From: an uncultured Prevotellaceae bacterium
GTDB taxonomy: Bacteria > Bacteroidota > Bacteroidia > Bacteroidales > Bacteroidaceae
Length of the DNA: 64,000 nt
Direction: 5' to 3'
Assembly (NCBI GenBank): GCA_902774815.1
Contig: CACYJV010000013.1
Span: 1-64,000, forward strand
Shown: positions 1-12,435 of the stretch, piece after piece
Layout of the letters: each line of letters opens with the position of its first letter
How positions within the stretch are numbered: position 1 is the stretch's first letter
Made by a program: the position numbers and the translations under genes
Notes under the pieces: model-generated
Told to the model about the DNA's origin: nothing
What the model saw: the letters and a program-made list of their open reading frames with translations, nothing else
The model's database searches: none

Positions 1-40
1 GGTACTGCAATGCAATGTGGGAGAGTAGGTAGCCGCCTTC
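1..40 (+). rRNA. rrf: 5S ribosomal RNA, 3' end only
   Basis: The first ~40 bases carry the GGGAGAGTAGGT..GCCGCC signature of the 3' arm of bacterial 5S rRNA. The rest lies to the left of the window, so this is the end of an rRNA operon. It is followed directly by a strong terminator. The exact 3' end is uncertain by a few bases. Confidence 0.85.
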
Positions 41-51
41 TTTACGAGAGA

Positions 52-89
52 GCCTCACGGATCAGCGATGATGCGTGAGGCCTTTTTTT
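52..89 (+). terminator. rRNA operon rho-independent terminator
   Basis: GCCTCAC (52-58) pairs perfectly with GTGAGGC (75-81) and is followed by a run of T. It lies 12 bases past the 5S end, as expected for the terminator of the rRNA operon. Confidence 0.9.
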
Positions 90-93
90 GTTT

Positions 94-148
94 AGGTAAT
101 AGGTAATAAATAGGTAACAGGTGATAGGTAACAGGTAATAGGTAATTG
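94..148. repeat. TAGGTAA short tandem repeat
   Basis: About seven imperfect copies of a 7-8 bp A+T-rich word (TAGGTAA, with variants CAGGTAA and CAGGTGA) fill the space between the rRNA terminator and the 3' end of the ATPase gene. No coding potential. It resembles the other short simple repeats found at gene junctions in this window. Confidence 0.7.
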
Positions 149-174
149 TTGCTGGGTTGTGTTATTTCTCCATA

Positions 175-930
175 TTAGCTCGTTGGATTGGAGAGAAGTT
201 CTTTTATGACGAGGTCTTTGTTGGTGACGAATGCCAGCATATCGCGATAGATATAGCAATCATTGTAGGATGTTGTTGTAAGAATGCCGTCCTCAGCAAC
301 CAAGATTTCAGCGTCGGGATAGGCAAGGATAACTGGTGAATGGGTGGAAATGATAATCTGTGAACCTGCTTTGATGGCTTCTTTCATCCATACGAGGAAA
401 CGCAGTTGGTTCATATAGGACAACGCAGCCTCAGGTTCGTCGAAGATATAGAGCCCCTTGTTTCTCAGCCTGTTTGTGAATAATGCCATGAAACTCTCGC
501 CGTGCGATTGTTCATGCAGACTGACGCCTCCATAGCTGTTTAAAATTCTGCGGTCTTCCCTTGCAATTCTGTCAACCTCAGAAGCAACGTTATAGAAGCT
601 TTCTGCTCGGAAGAAGAAGGCATTCCTGTAACTTACATCCGCTCTAATGGCGCGCAATTCCTCATAGAGCGTGGAATGCGTCTCCATTGTCCTGAAGTTG
701 AAATTCTTACTGCCACCTTCGGGATTCAGTCCCAAAAGTTTTGCGATGGCTTCTAATAGTGTTGACTTCCCTGAACCATTCTCTCCAACGATATAAGTGA
801 CGCTTTTAGAGAACTCCAAAGTCCTTAGGTTTCGTACAATGGGCAGGTTAAACGGGTAGGCATCATCCGCTGATGGAACATGTTCATTCCGTATTGCCCT
901 TAGAAATATGTTTTGGCCGTCGATGTTCAT
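175..930 (-). CDS. AAA family ATPase (COG3910-like)
   Basis: A 251-residue soluble ATPase. It shows Walker A GENGSGKST, Walker B LYIFDEPEAAL, and an ABC/SMC-type signature region (GGVSLHEQSHGES) just before Walker B, followed by a STHSP switch motif, the pattern of OLD/RecF-like predicted ATPases. There is no TOPRIM nuclease domain and the coiled-coil arm is short. The start is ATG at 930, 10 bases past the stop of the upstream exonuclease gene and preceded by AAAGAAAGAG; an in-frame upstream start would overlap that gene by 80 bases. Likely cotranscribed with the exonuclease. Function unknown: this family is widespread, so a role in DNA repair or defence is only a guess. Confidence 0.85.
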   Translation of the reverse strand: MNIDGQNIFLRAIRNEHVPSADDAYPFNLPIVRNLRTLEFSKSVTYIVGENGSGKSTLLEAIAKLLGLNPEGGSKNFNFRTMETHSTLYEELRAIRADVSYRNAFFFRAESFYNVASEVDRIAREDRRILNSYGGVSLHEQSHGESFMALFTNRLRNKGLYIFDEPEAALSYMNQLRFLVWMKEAIKAGSQIIISTHSPVILAYPDAEILVAEDGILTTTSYNDCYIYRDMLAFVTNKDLVIKELLSNPTS

Positions 931-940
931 AACTCTTTCT

Positions 941-1432
941 TTACAATATCTCCCTTGCAATCCATGCGCAGGCTTCAGCATCGGCCAGTGCATGGTGATG
1001 GTTCTCCAGGCGATAGCCACACTCGGCTGCTACGGTGTGCAACTGATGGTTTGACAAATAGCGGAATGCCCGGCGCGAGGCGGCAAGGGTGTCGTAGAAC
1101 TCATAGTCGGGATAGTCCATCTGGTAGACACGGAACACAGCCTTCAGGCATCCTTCGTCGAACGCCTTGTTGTGTGCAACGAGGGGCAAACCCTTGATGA
1201 GTGGTTTTATCTGTTCCCATACCTTTGGGAAAACGGGCGCGTCGTCGGTATCTTGTTGACAAAGCCCATGCACCTGTGAGCACCAGAAGTTGTAATAGTT
1301 CGGTTCCGGCTGGATGAGGGAGTAGAACGAATCAACGATCTCGCCATCGCGCACGATGACTACGCCTACGGAACAAACCGATGAGCGCTCGTTGTTAGCT
1401 GTTTCAAAATCTATTGCTGCGAAATCTCTCAT
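941..1432 (-). CDS. DEDDh 3'-5' exonuclease (DnaQ-like)
   Basis: 163 residues, a single exonuclease domain of the DnaQ/RNase T fold. ExoI is DFETA near residue 8 (catalytic Asp and Glu), ExoII is HNKAFDEGCL near 93-102, and ExoIII is HHALADAEA near 146-154, so the DEDDh set is complete. No BRCT or polymerase domain is fused. It probably degrades single-stranded DNA or RNA ends. It is followed after 10 bases by the AAA ATPase gene, implying a two-gene operon read from the promoter at 1501-1508. Confidence 0.88.
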   Translation of the reverse strand: MRDFAAIDFETANNERSSVCSVGVVIVRDGEIVDSFYSLIQPEPNYYNFWCSQVHGLCQQDTDDAPVFPKVWEQIKPLIKGLPLVAHNKAFDEGCLKAVFRVYQMDYPDYEFYDTLAASRRAFRYLSNHQLHTVAAECGYRLENHHHALADAEACAWIAREIL

Positions 1433-1500
1433 GCCTTTAATTCTTATATTTCCTCCATTTACTATCTTATCTGTATTGCCATACAGAGTGATTTCATTTG

Positions 1501-1508
1501 CAAAGATA
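1501..1508 (-). promoter_or_regulatory. -7 element for exonuclease/ATPase operon
   Basis: On the minus strand this reads TATCTTTG, a match to the Bacteroidetes -7 consensus TAnnTTTG, about 70 bases upstream of the exonuclease ATG. No clear TTTG at -33 was found. Confidence 0.5.
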
Positions 1509-1639
1509 GCTATAACTTATGAAGAATTGAGGCACAGGTCGGGGGAAATGCTACTTTTTTAATGTTTTTTTATCACGCTCTCTTTCCATCGTTTCATCAT
1601 GATTACGGCATCTCTGCCTTTGGCTCCACATCTCCTTAC

Positions 1640-1840
1640 GAAGCATCGCATTGCTTTATATGCTACGTGGCAATGCTTCATGCTACGTGAAGCAATGCTT
1701 TGTAGGGGTATAGAGCAATGCTTTTGAGCCGTAAAAGCATAGCTTTGTAAGCGACAAAGCAATGAGATGCAACCCGTAAAGCATAGCTTTTTAATCTACA
1801 TGGCAATGACCATTAAGCAAGAAAGCAAAGCGGTGTCAAC
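1640..1840. repeat. 22-bp-period intergenic repeat array 1
   Basis: Nine copies of a GCAATGCT/GCATAGCT-like core begin at 1648, 1670, 1692, 1715, 1737, 1759, 1781, 1803 and 1825: the spacing is 22 bases every time except one step of 23. The core is close to a dyad (AAGC-nnn-GCTT) and alternates with a variable spacer of about 11 bases. The array fills the gap between the TlpA-like gene (stop at 1853) and the exonuclease promoter. 22 is not a multiple of 3, so it is not a peptide repeat. Two similar arrays lie at 36800 and 44128. Confidence 0.85.
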
Positions 1841-1852
1841 GAAAAAGGCGGT

Positions 1853-2623
1853 TCATTCCGTTGCTGCCTCCTTGATCTTGGCCAGAAGTTCTTCGCGTTT
1901 CGACTCGTTGGTACCATGTACGGCATAGCGGACGATGCCCTTTTTGTCAACAACGATAGTCAGTGGAAATCCCTCGTTGCCAATCCACGACATCATGTCC
2001 TTGGCTTCTACGAGGTGCGTCCATGTGAAGTGGTGCTTATCGGTGATGCGCTTGGCAGTCTCTGCTTCGTGGAATGTGGCTGAGAAGAACATTACGTCAG
2101 GCAGTTGTTCCTTCCATTCTGAGAGAATGGGCATCTCGGCACGGCAAGGACCACATCCTGAGTACCATAAGTTAAGAACCATGACACGGCCGCGAATACT
2201 GTCGTTGTTCCATGAGCGTCCGTCGATGTCTTTCTCAGAAAAAGCGGGGAACGGATCACCTTCCTTGGGCGAATAGAATGTGCCGTCAGTCTTCATTCCC
2301 GCTTGTGTCAGCGAGGTCATCGTGGCCATGATGTTAAGCCCGTTCAGGAACTGGTCGGCGTTGTGCACCTGTTCGCGTGGTATTGCCTTGCGTGTGACTG
2401 ACTTAGGCAATGTAGCATCGACATTGATAACAATAATGCTATTGCCCTCCTTGTCCTTTAGCCGCAACATGGTCTTCTCGCCGTTGGGCAACTGTGGCAT
2501 TTCGCGGAAGAAATAGCCGTTGGAGAGGAACTTCGGAATGACGGTGTCGATACGTTCTACCTGAGCCGACAGAGCTAAAGGCATAAGCATGAATAGTATA
2601 ACAATGAGTTTAATCTCTTTCAT
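1853..2623 (-). CDS. TlpA-like thioredoxin-fold thiol-disulfide oxidoreductase
   Basis: 256 residues with an N-terminal signal peptide (hydrophobic run, cut after LALSAQ near residue 21). The C-terminal half is a TlpA/ResA-type redoxin domain with the active site GCGPC in NLWYSGCGPCRAEMP near residues 152-166 and a later cis-Pro strand (GFPLTIVVD). The N-terminal ~100 residues are a periplasmic extension with no motif I recognise. Likely exported and involved in thiol reduction in the periplasm. Apparently monocistronic, with its own -7 element at 2672-2679. Confidence 0.88.
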   Translation of the reverse strand: MKEIKLIVILFMLMPLALSAQVERIDTVIPKFLSNGYFFREMPQLPNGEKTMLRLKDKEGNSIIVINVDATLPKSVTRKAIPREQVHNADQFLNGLNIMATMTSLTQAGMKTDGTFYSPKEGDPFPAFSEKDIDGRSWNNDSIRGRVMVLNLWYSGCGPCRAEMPILSEWKEQLPDVMFFSATFHEAETAKRITDKHHFTWTHLVEAKDMMSWIGNEGFPLTIVVDKKGIVRYAVHGTNESKREELLAKIKEAATE

Positions 2624-2671
2624 CTCGGTTTATCTTATATAAAGAATGTATGTGCGATGGCAATATGAGCG

Positions 2672-2679
2672 CAAAGTTA
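2672..2679 (-). promoter_or_regulatory. -7 element for TlpA-like gene
   Basis: Minus-strand TAACTTTG, an exact TAnnTTTG match about 50 bases upstream of the ATG at 2623. Confidence 0.55.
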
Positions 2680-2780
2680 CGATATAAAACTCGAAAAAAG
2701 GAATAAACCTCCTGAAAATTGACTGCAAAGTGGGCAAGTCTTTACAAATGTTCAGGAATGCAGGTATGTCGATTCCACAA

Positions 2781-2810
2781 AAAAGGCAGAGATACGTGTC
2801 TCTGCCTTTT
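2781..2810 (-). terminator. terminator of the hemicellulase operon
   Basis: A 12-bp perfect stem, AAAAGGCAGAGA (2781-2792) with TCTCTGCCTTTT (2799-2810), loop of 6. On the minus strand it ends in a T run. It lies 31 bases beyond the stop of the CE6-CE1 gene, the last gene of the operon. Confidence 0.85.
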
Positions 2811-2840
2811 ATGGATGTGTAAATGGGTTACACGAAATGG

Positions 2841-7984
<5,144 letters not shown>

Positions 7985-8000
7985 GTTCTTGTTTTTTTAT

Positions 8001-9641
8001 TTAATCGTGTTGTTTACTATAGCAGAACTCGTCAATATCAACGTAGCCGCCAATCTTCTTCGTCGCATAGCAGAAAAGTGCAAACTTCGTGCCCATGAAG
8101 AAGCGACGCCAGTCAAAGCGCATGCGGTAGTCGTTCGTTCCGATTTTCTTCCATTGTGTGCCATCAAGGCTGTAGAAGAAGTTGGCAGCATCGCGTCCGC
8201 CTCGTTGGCCTGGTCGGAAGTCGGCATCGATGCGAAGCCAGATTTTGGACTGTTTCAACGGGATGGTTTCGATGACCTTCTCTTCGGCTTTCTCAACGGC
8301 TTTCGTGCGTTCAGCCAGCTGCACGTCTAACTCACTCATTTGCAGCGTGAGTTTTTTGCCCGTCTTTTTCACCATCAAAGCACCCGTTTCGCTATTGAAA
8401 GCAGCAAACCCCGCGCAGTCGCCATCCTTCATGTGGCTCAGGTCGATGCTGATGTAGGCACTGCATGCAGGTCCTTCCATGCGTTGTGTCAGCGTGTTGG
8501 GTGCCAAATAGATATTGTCGACAACCCGACCAGTCTTCAGTCGAAGATAGCCTGGCCGTTCGTTGAGACTCCATGCCTTGTCTATTGGATTGTGGTTCCA
8601 CTGCCAATGCAGCCCGAGTGTCGCGTCGTCGAAGCCATCGCTGCATACGATGCCCTTTTCAGGTTGATTGCTCACGAGTGGACGCATTGTTGCGGGCACC
8701 TTACCCTGTTCGTCGCCAATCATAGGCCATCCGTCAATCCAACGCACAGGTGAGAGTGTGAGCAATCGCCCTACGCCGCCACGGTCCTGGAAGATGATGC
8801 CGTACCAATCGCCATACTCCGTGTCGACGATGGTGCCTTGCCCTACGTAGCCCATGCCACCGAAATCGCTTTCGAGGATGACACGTTTCTCATAAGGTCC
8901 ATGGATATCAGTCGCCCGATAGCACACTTCGCGGCGATGGCGACCTGGTGCATAGACGTGCGAAATCATGAGCAGGTAGTACTTCCCGTTATGTTTGATC
9001 ATTCTACTGCCTTCCAAGAGTCCGGTTTCCTCAGCATCGCGCTTGAAGATTTGCTGGTGTGTCCCTTCGATGACGTCGGAGAGGTCGGGTTTCAGTTCCA
9101 TCATCTCGCCTGTTCCATAGAACACATATACTCGATCGTCGTCGTCAAAGAACAAAGAGCAGTCATGGAAGTGGCGCATGCGCGACACTTGCGTCCAAGG
9201 TCCTTCTGCCTTCTCAGCTGTGAAAATGTAGGTGTCGCCCATATGTCCTGCCTCGTTGGGAGCCAGCAGGGCGTAGAACTTTCCTTTATGATATTTCAGT
9301 GACGTTGCCCACTGGCCGCGTCCATAGACCGTTCCCTCCTGCAGGTCGTACTTCGGTGAGTCGGTGAGCCGGTCGAAGATGTAGCTTACGGTTTCCCAAT
9401 TCTTCAAGTCCTTCGACCTCATGACGGGAGCGCCTGGCATGAGGTGCATAGTGGTACTGACCATATAGAAGGTATCGCCCACGCGAATCACGTCGGGATC
9501 GGGCACGTCGGCCCATAACATGGGATTCACAATGAGTTCTTTGTTTGGTGAAGCTGTAGAGTTCAGCGCTTGTGCTTGAATGGTGTTTGTCCTGGCCAGT
9601 AACACGGCCAGCAGCACGATTGCAGTTTGGAAAGTTCTCAT
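8001..9641 (-). CDS. GH43 family beta-xylosidase/arabinofuranosidase (subfamily 12-like)
   Basis: 546 residues with signal peptide (TNTIQAQA). The five-bladed propeller begins at NPMLWADVPDPDVIRVG, where the first Asp cluster holds the general base; further acidic positions are in CSLFFDDDDRVYV (pKa-modulating Asp) and GLLEGSRMIK (general acid Glu). From about residue 335 a beta-sandwich typical of GH43 subfamilies 10-12 follows. Predicted to release xylose or arabinose from xylo-oligosaccharides. Separated by 7 bases from the GH43 tandem gene and by 16 from GH98, hence the same operon. Confidence 0.88.
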   Translation of the reverse strand: MRTFQTAIVLLAVLLARTNTIQAQALNSTASPNKELIVNPMLWADVPDPDVIRVGDTFYMVSTTMHLMPGAPVMRSKDLKNWETVSYIFDRLTDSPKYDLQEGTVYGRGQWATSLKYHKGKFYALLAPNEAGHMGDTYIFTAEKAEGPWTQVSRMRHFHDCSLFFDDDDRVYVFYGTGEMMELKPDLSDVIEGTHQQIFKRDAEETGLLEGSRMIKHNGKYYLLMISHVYAPGRHRREVCYRATDIHGPYEKRVILESDFGGMGYVGQGTIVDTEYGDWYGIIFQDRGGVGRLLTLSPVRWIDGWPMIGDEQGKVPATMRPLVSNQPEKGIVCSDGFDDATLGLHWQWNHNPIDKAWSLNERPGYLRLKTGRVVDNIYLAPNTLTQRMEGPACSAYISIDLSHMKDGDCAGFAAFNSETGALMVKKTGKKLTLQMSELDVQLAERTKAVEKAEEKVIETIPLKQSKIWLRIDADFRPGQRGGRDAANFFYSLDGTQWKKIGTNDYRMRFDWRRFFMGTKFALFCYATKKIGGYVDIDEFCYSKQHD

Positions 9642-9648
9642 ATATTAC

Positions 9649-12417
9649 TTATTCGTTAAATTTCCACCAGTCGAGGTGTATGTCGCCATTGGGCTGCTCA
9701 AAGCAGACGTAAAGGTCGTGCTTGCCGTTGGCATCTTTCACTTTTGTCTTGAAATTGACATATTTCTCTATGCTGCCCGTAGGCTTGATGTCCAGACGGC
9801 CGATGGCAGGACCCTGTGGACTGTCGAGTCGCAGGACGACGGTGCCTTTGCCTGTTGCTGCTGCGGAGAGCTGGAATTGTCGGGCACCTTTGTTGCCGAA
9901 GTCTACGCCGCGCAGACGAATGTATTCACCATCGTCAAGGTCGTAGATATACATATTTCTCCGTCCGGTTGATGCCGGCATGTCTTCAACGATACCCGTG
10001 TTGGGAATGCCCATCTTGGCAGATTTCAATCCATAGCCCCATGCCATGGTCTCTGCTTCAACACGTTGGTATGGATTGAGTGCCTGTAGCTGTCGCATCG
10101 GTTCTTGGTCGAGCCAGTAGGGCACTTCCTGAATGGTACCATCTGTATTGTATTTCAATGCGTTAGCCGATACGCTGCGCTGCTCGTGGTGCACCCACGT
10201 GTGCAGATGCATGAGGTCATAGTCCTGTCCGAAGATGTAGGAGTTGCCCTTGTAGTCGCAGATGCCTGGATGATTGCCGCGGTCGCGTTGCGTCGGGCTC
10301 ATGATGTAGCCGCTGAACTTCCAAGGACCTGTTGGCGACGAACTCATGGCGTAGCCCAATCCCTCAGGACAGCAGGTGCTGGCGAACCCCAGATAGTAGT
10401 GGCCATTGCGCTTGTAGAACCATGGTCCCTCCTGATAGTGGTCGATGTGGTAGGGCAGCTTGTGGACTTCGCCCTTGAGCGAAATCATGTCGTCGTTCAG
10501 CAGGGCATAATAGGTGTTTGGATTTCCCCAGTACATATATGCCTGGCCGTCGTCGTCGACGAAAACGGTTGGATCAATGTCGTCCCAATGCTCCTTCTGC
10601 CATACGAGCGGTTCGCCTAACGGATCGTGGAAGGGTCCGTAGGGCGAGTCGCTGACGAGCACACCGATGCCGTGCCCGTGGAGTGGGGCATAGAGGTAGT
10701 ACTTTCCGTTGCGTTCAACGGTCTGAATGGCCCATGCGCCATTGTCGCGGCTACGCCAGGTGAAATCCTTCAGCGAAGCCACTGCTCCATGCTCAGTCCA
10801 GTTTACCATGTCGGTGGTCGACCAAAGCAACCAATCGTACATGAAGAATCCAGCCGAGTTCTTCTCGTTGGCATCGGGAATGTCCTCGGGTGAGGCATCG
10901 TGAGAGGTATAAAGGAATAGTGTGTCGCCCACGACGAGTGGTGAGGGATCGGCCGTGTACTTGGTCTGGAAGAGCGGCATGTTCACCTGTTCCAAGCCTT
11001 TCATCTCCCACCAGTCGAAGTTGAACAACTTTGGTCCCTTGCGGCCCGTGAATACGAGGTATAGGTCGCATCCTTTGGCACGCTCAGGGTTTAGTGTGGA
11101 GATGGCTACGGTGAGGTCGGTGGTGATGGTCTGCCACTTTTCCCAACCGCCAGTGGCAGGAACAACGAGTCGTCCAAGCAATTCGCCGCCGATGCTGTCG
11201 ATACGAATCTCTATCTGTCCACCACGCAGACCACTTGCTACGCGGGCAGTAAACGTACGCGGCAGATTATGTCCGAAGCTTACATTCTGCAGTTTGATGT
11301 AGTCGCCGTTGTGGATATCGGTGACGTAGACGCCTATTTCATCGTTCTGTTCAGTCTTCACGCCTCGCGAGAAGGCCATCGTCTCGGCCTCCACATGGCG
11401 GAAGGGGCAGAACGAGGCTACGGGTTGCACTCCTTCGTCGGTAGGCATGATGGTAGGGAAGGAACCATCGGCATTGTAATGGAATTCTTCCACGGCCACA
11501 CTGCGCCCGAATCCACCGCCACCAGGCAACTTGCCCGTATGATAGAAGAAGTAGGAATGACCTTTATAATCAGTTACGCCGCAGTGGTTGGTGAACGATT
11601 TTGTGTCGCTCAACGGCATAATCTCACCAGCATAGGTCCAAGGCCCAGTAGGCGTTGGTGCCGTGCTGTAGCTGATGTGCTCAGGCACCCCGCCGGCAGC
11701 ATAAAGGAGTTGGTATTGTTTTTCGTTTTGAACTTTATACTTTGAACTTTGAACTTTTCTGAGCCAGGGGCCTTCCACGTAGCAATCCTTGTACTTCTTG
11801 CCTCTTTCGCGCTCGCGCATCGAGGGGGCCCCGAAAGCTTCCTCCGTCATCGGCAACAAACCCACTTCCCCCTCGTAGGATATCATGTCACGATTCAGTT
11901 TGAGGTAGTACACCTGCGGGTTACCCCACATCAGCCATGCCTGCCCGTCGTCGTCGATGAGTACTGTCGGATCGATATGGTCCCAGGAACCATTCTCAAA
12001 AAGCGGTTTTCCTAGCGCATCGTGGAAAGGTCCTGTCGGTGAGTCGCTCACAGCCACGCCAATGGCCATTCCTTTCGAAATCTTGGAGTGGGCGCAGATG
12101 TACCAATAGAACTTCCCATCGCGCTCAATGCATTGCGAAGCCCATGCGCGGTCGTCAGCCCATGAGAACGACTCCAGTGCCAGTGGCGATCCATGATCGG
12201 TCCAGTTCACCATGTCGTCGGTTGAGTACACCCGCCATTCCTGCATCCAGAAGAAGTCGGCATTGTCTTCGTCGTGTCCGGTGTAGACATACAGTCGGTC
12301 GTTGTGCACCATAGGTGCGGGGTCACTGGTATACCAAGTCTGCACAAAGGGATTCTGGGCAGTTGCCGTCAGTGCTTGGAAAAGGGTTGCAATGATAAGA
12401 ATCTTTCTTGATTTCAT
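9649..12417 (-). CDS. Tandem GH43-CBM6-GH43-CBM6 arabinoxylan hydrolase
   Basis: 922 residues with signal peptide (ALTATAQ). It contains two complete GH43 propellers, each followed by a CBM6-like sandwich. Propeller 1 has TSDPAPMV, IDPTVLIDDDG and YVEGPWL; propeller 2 (from ~485) has TADPSPLV, IDPTVFVDDDG and YQEGPWF, so both catalytic triads are present. The CBMs read HVEAETMAF.. and RVEAETMAW.. and end with DWWEM and DWWKF. The layout resembles arabinoxylan arabinofuranohydrolases (XynD/GH43_29 type). Propeller 1 has an extra stretch, KVQSSKYKVQNE, just after the acid Glu that propeller 2 lacks; its DNA is a short repeat (11726-11759). Same operon as flanking genes. Confidence 0.87.
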   Translation of the reverse strand: MKSRKILIIATLFQALTATAQNPFVQTWYTSDPAPMVHNDRLYVYTGHDEDNADFFWMQEWRVYSTDDMVNWTDHGSPLALESFSWADDRAWASQCIERDGKFYWYICAHSKISKGMAIGVAVSDSPTGPFHDALGKPLFENGSWDHIDPTVLIDDDGQAWLMWGNPQVYYLKLNRDMISYEGEVGLLPMTEEAFGAPSMRERERGKKYKDCYVEGPWLRKVQSSKYKVQNEKQYQLLYAAGGVPEHISYSTAPTPTGPWTYAGEIMPLSDTKSFTNHCGVTDYKGHSYFFYHTGKLPGGGGFGRSVAVEEFHYNADGSFPTIMPTDEGVQPVASFCPFRHVEAETMAFSRGVKTEQNDEIGVYVTDIHNGDYIKLQNVSFGHNLPRTFTARVASGLRGGQIEIRIDSIGGELLGRLVVPATGGWEKWQTITTDLTVAISTLNPERAKGCDLYLVFTGRKGPKLFNFDWWEMKGLEQVNMPLFQTKYTADPSPLVVGDTLFLYTSHDASPEDIPDANEKNSAGFFMYDWLLWSTTDMVNWTEHGAVASLKDFTWRSRDNGAWAIQTVERNGKYYLYAPLHGHGIGVLVSDSPYGPFHDPLGEPLVWQKEHWDDIDPTVFVDDDGQAYMYWGNPNTYYALLNDDMISLKGEVHKLPYHIDHYQEGPWFYKRNGHYYLGFASTCCPEGLGYAMSSSPTGPWKFSGYIMSPTQRDRGNHPGICDYKGNSYIFGQDYDLMHLHTWVHHEQRSVSANALKYNTDGTIQEVPYWLDQEPMRQLQALNPYQRVEAETMAWGYGLKSAKMGIPNTGIVEDMPASTGRRNMYIYDLDDGEYIRLRGVDFGNKGARQFQLSAAATGKGTVVLRLDSPQGPAIGRLDIKPTGSIEKYVNFKTKVKDANGKHDLYVCFEQPNGDIHLDWWKFNE

Positions 12418-12435
12418 TGAATAGTATTGTTTTGA

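Noticed and set aside
175..1432. ATPase plus exonuclease as an anti-phage defence system
   Set aside because: Nuclease/ATPase pairing is suggestive, but both are common housekeeping-type families and no other defence or mobile genes are nearby. Kept as an ordinary annotation.
1559..1762. 67-codon minus-strand frame across repeat array 1
   Set aside because: It is made of 22-bp repeats whose period breaks any codon periodicity; no start signal and no family.
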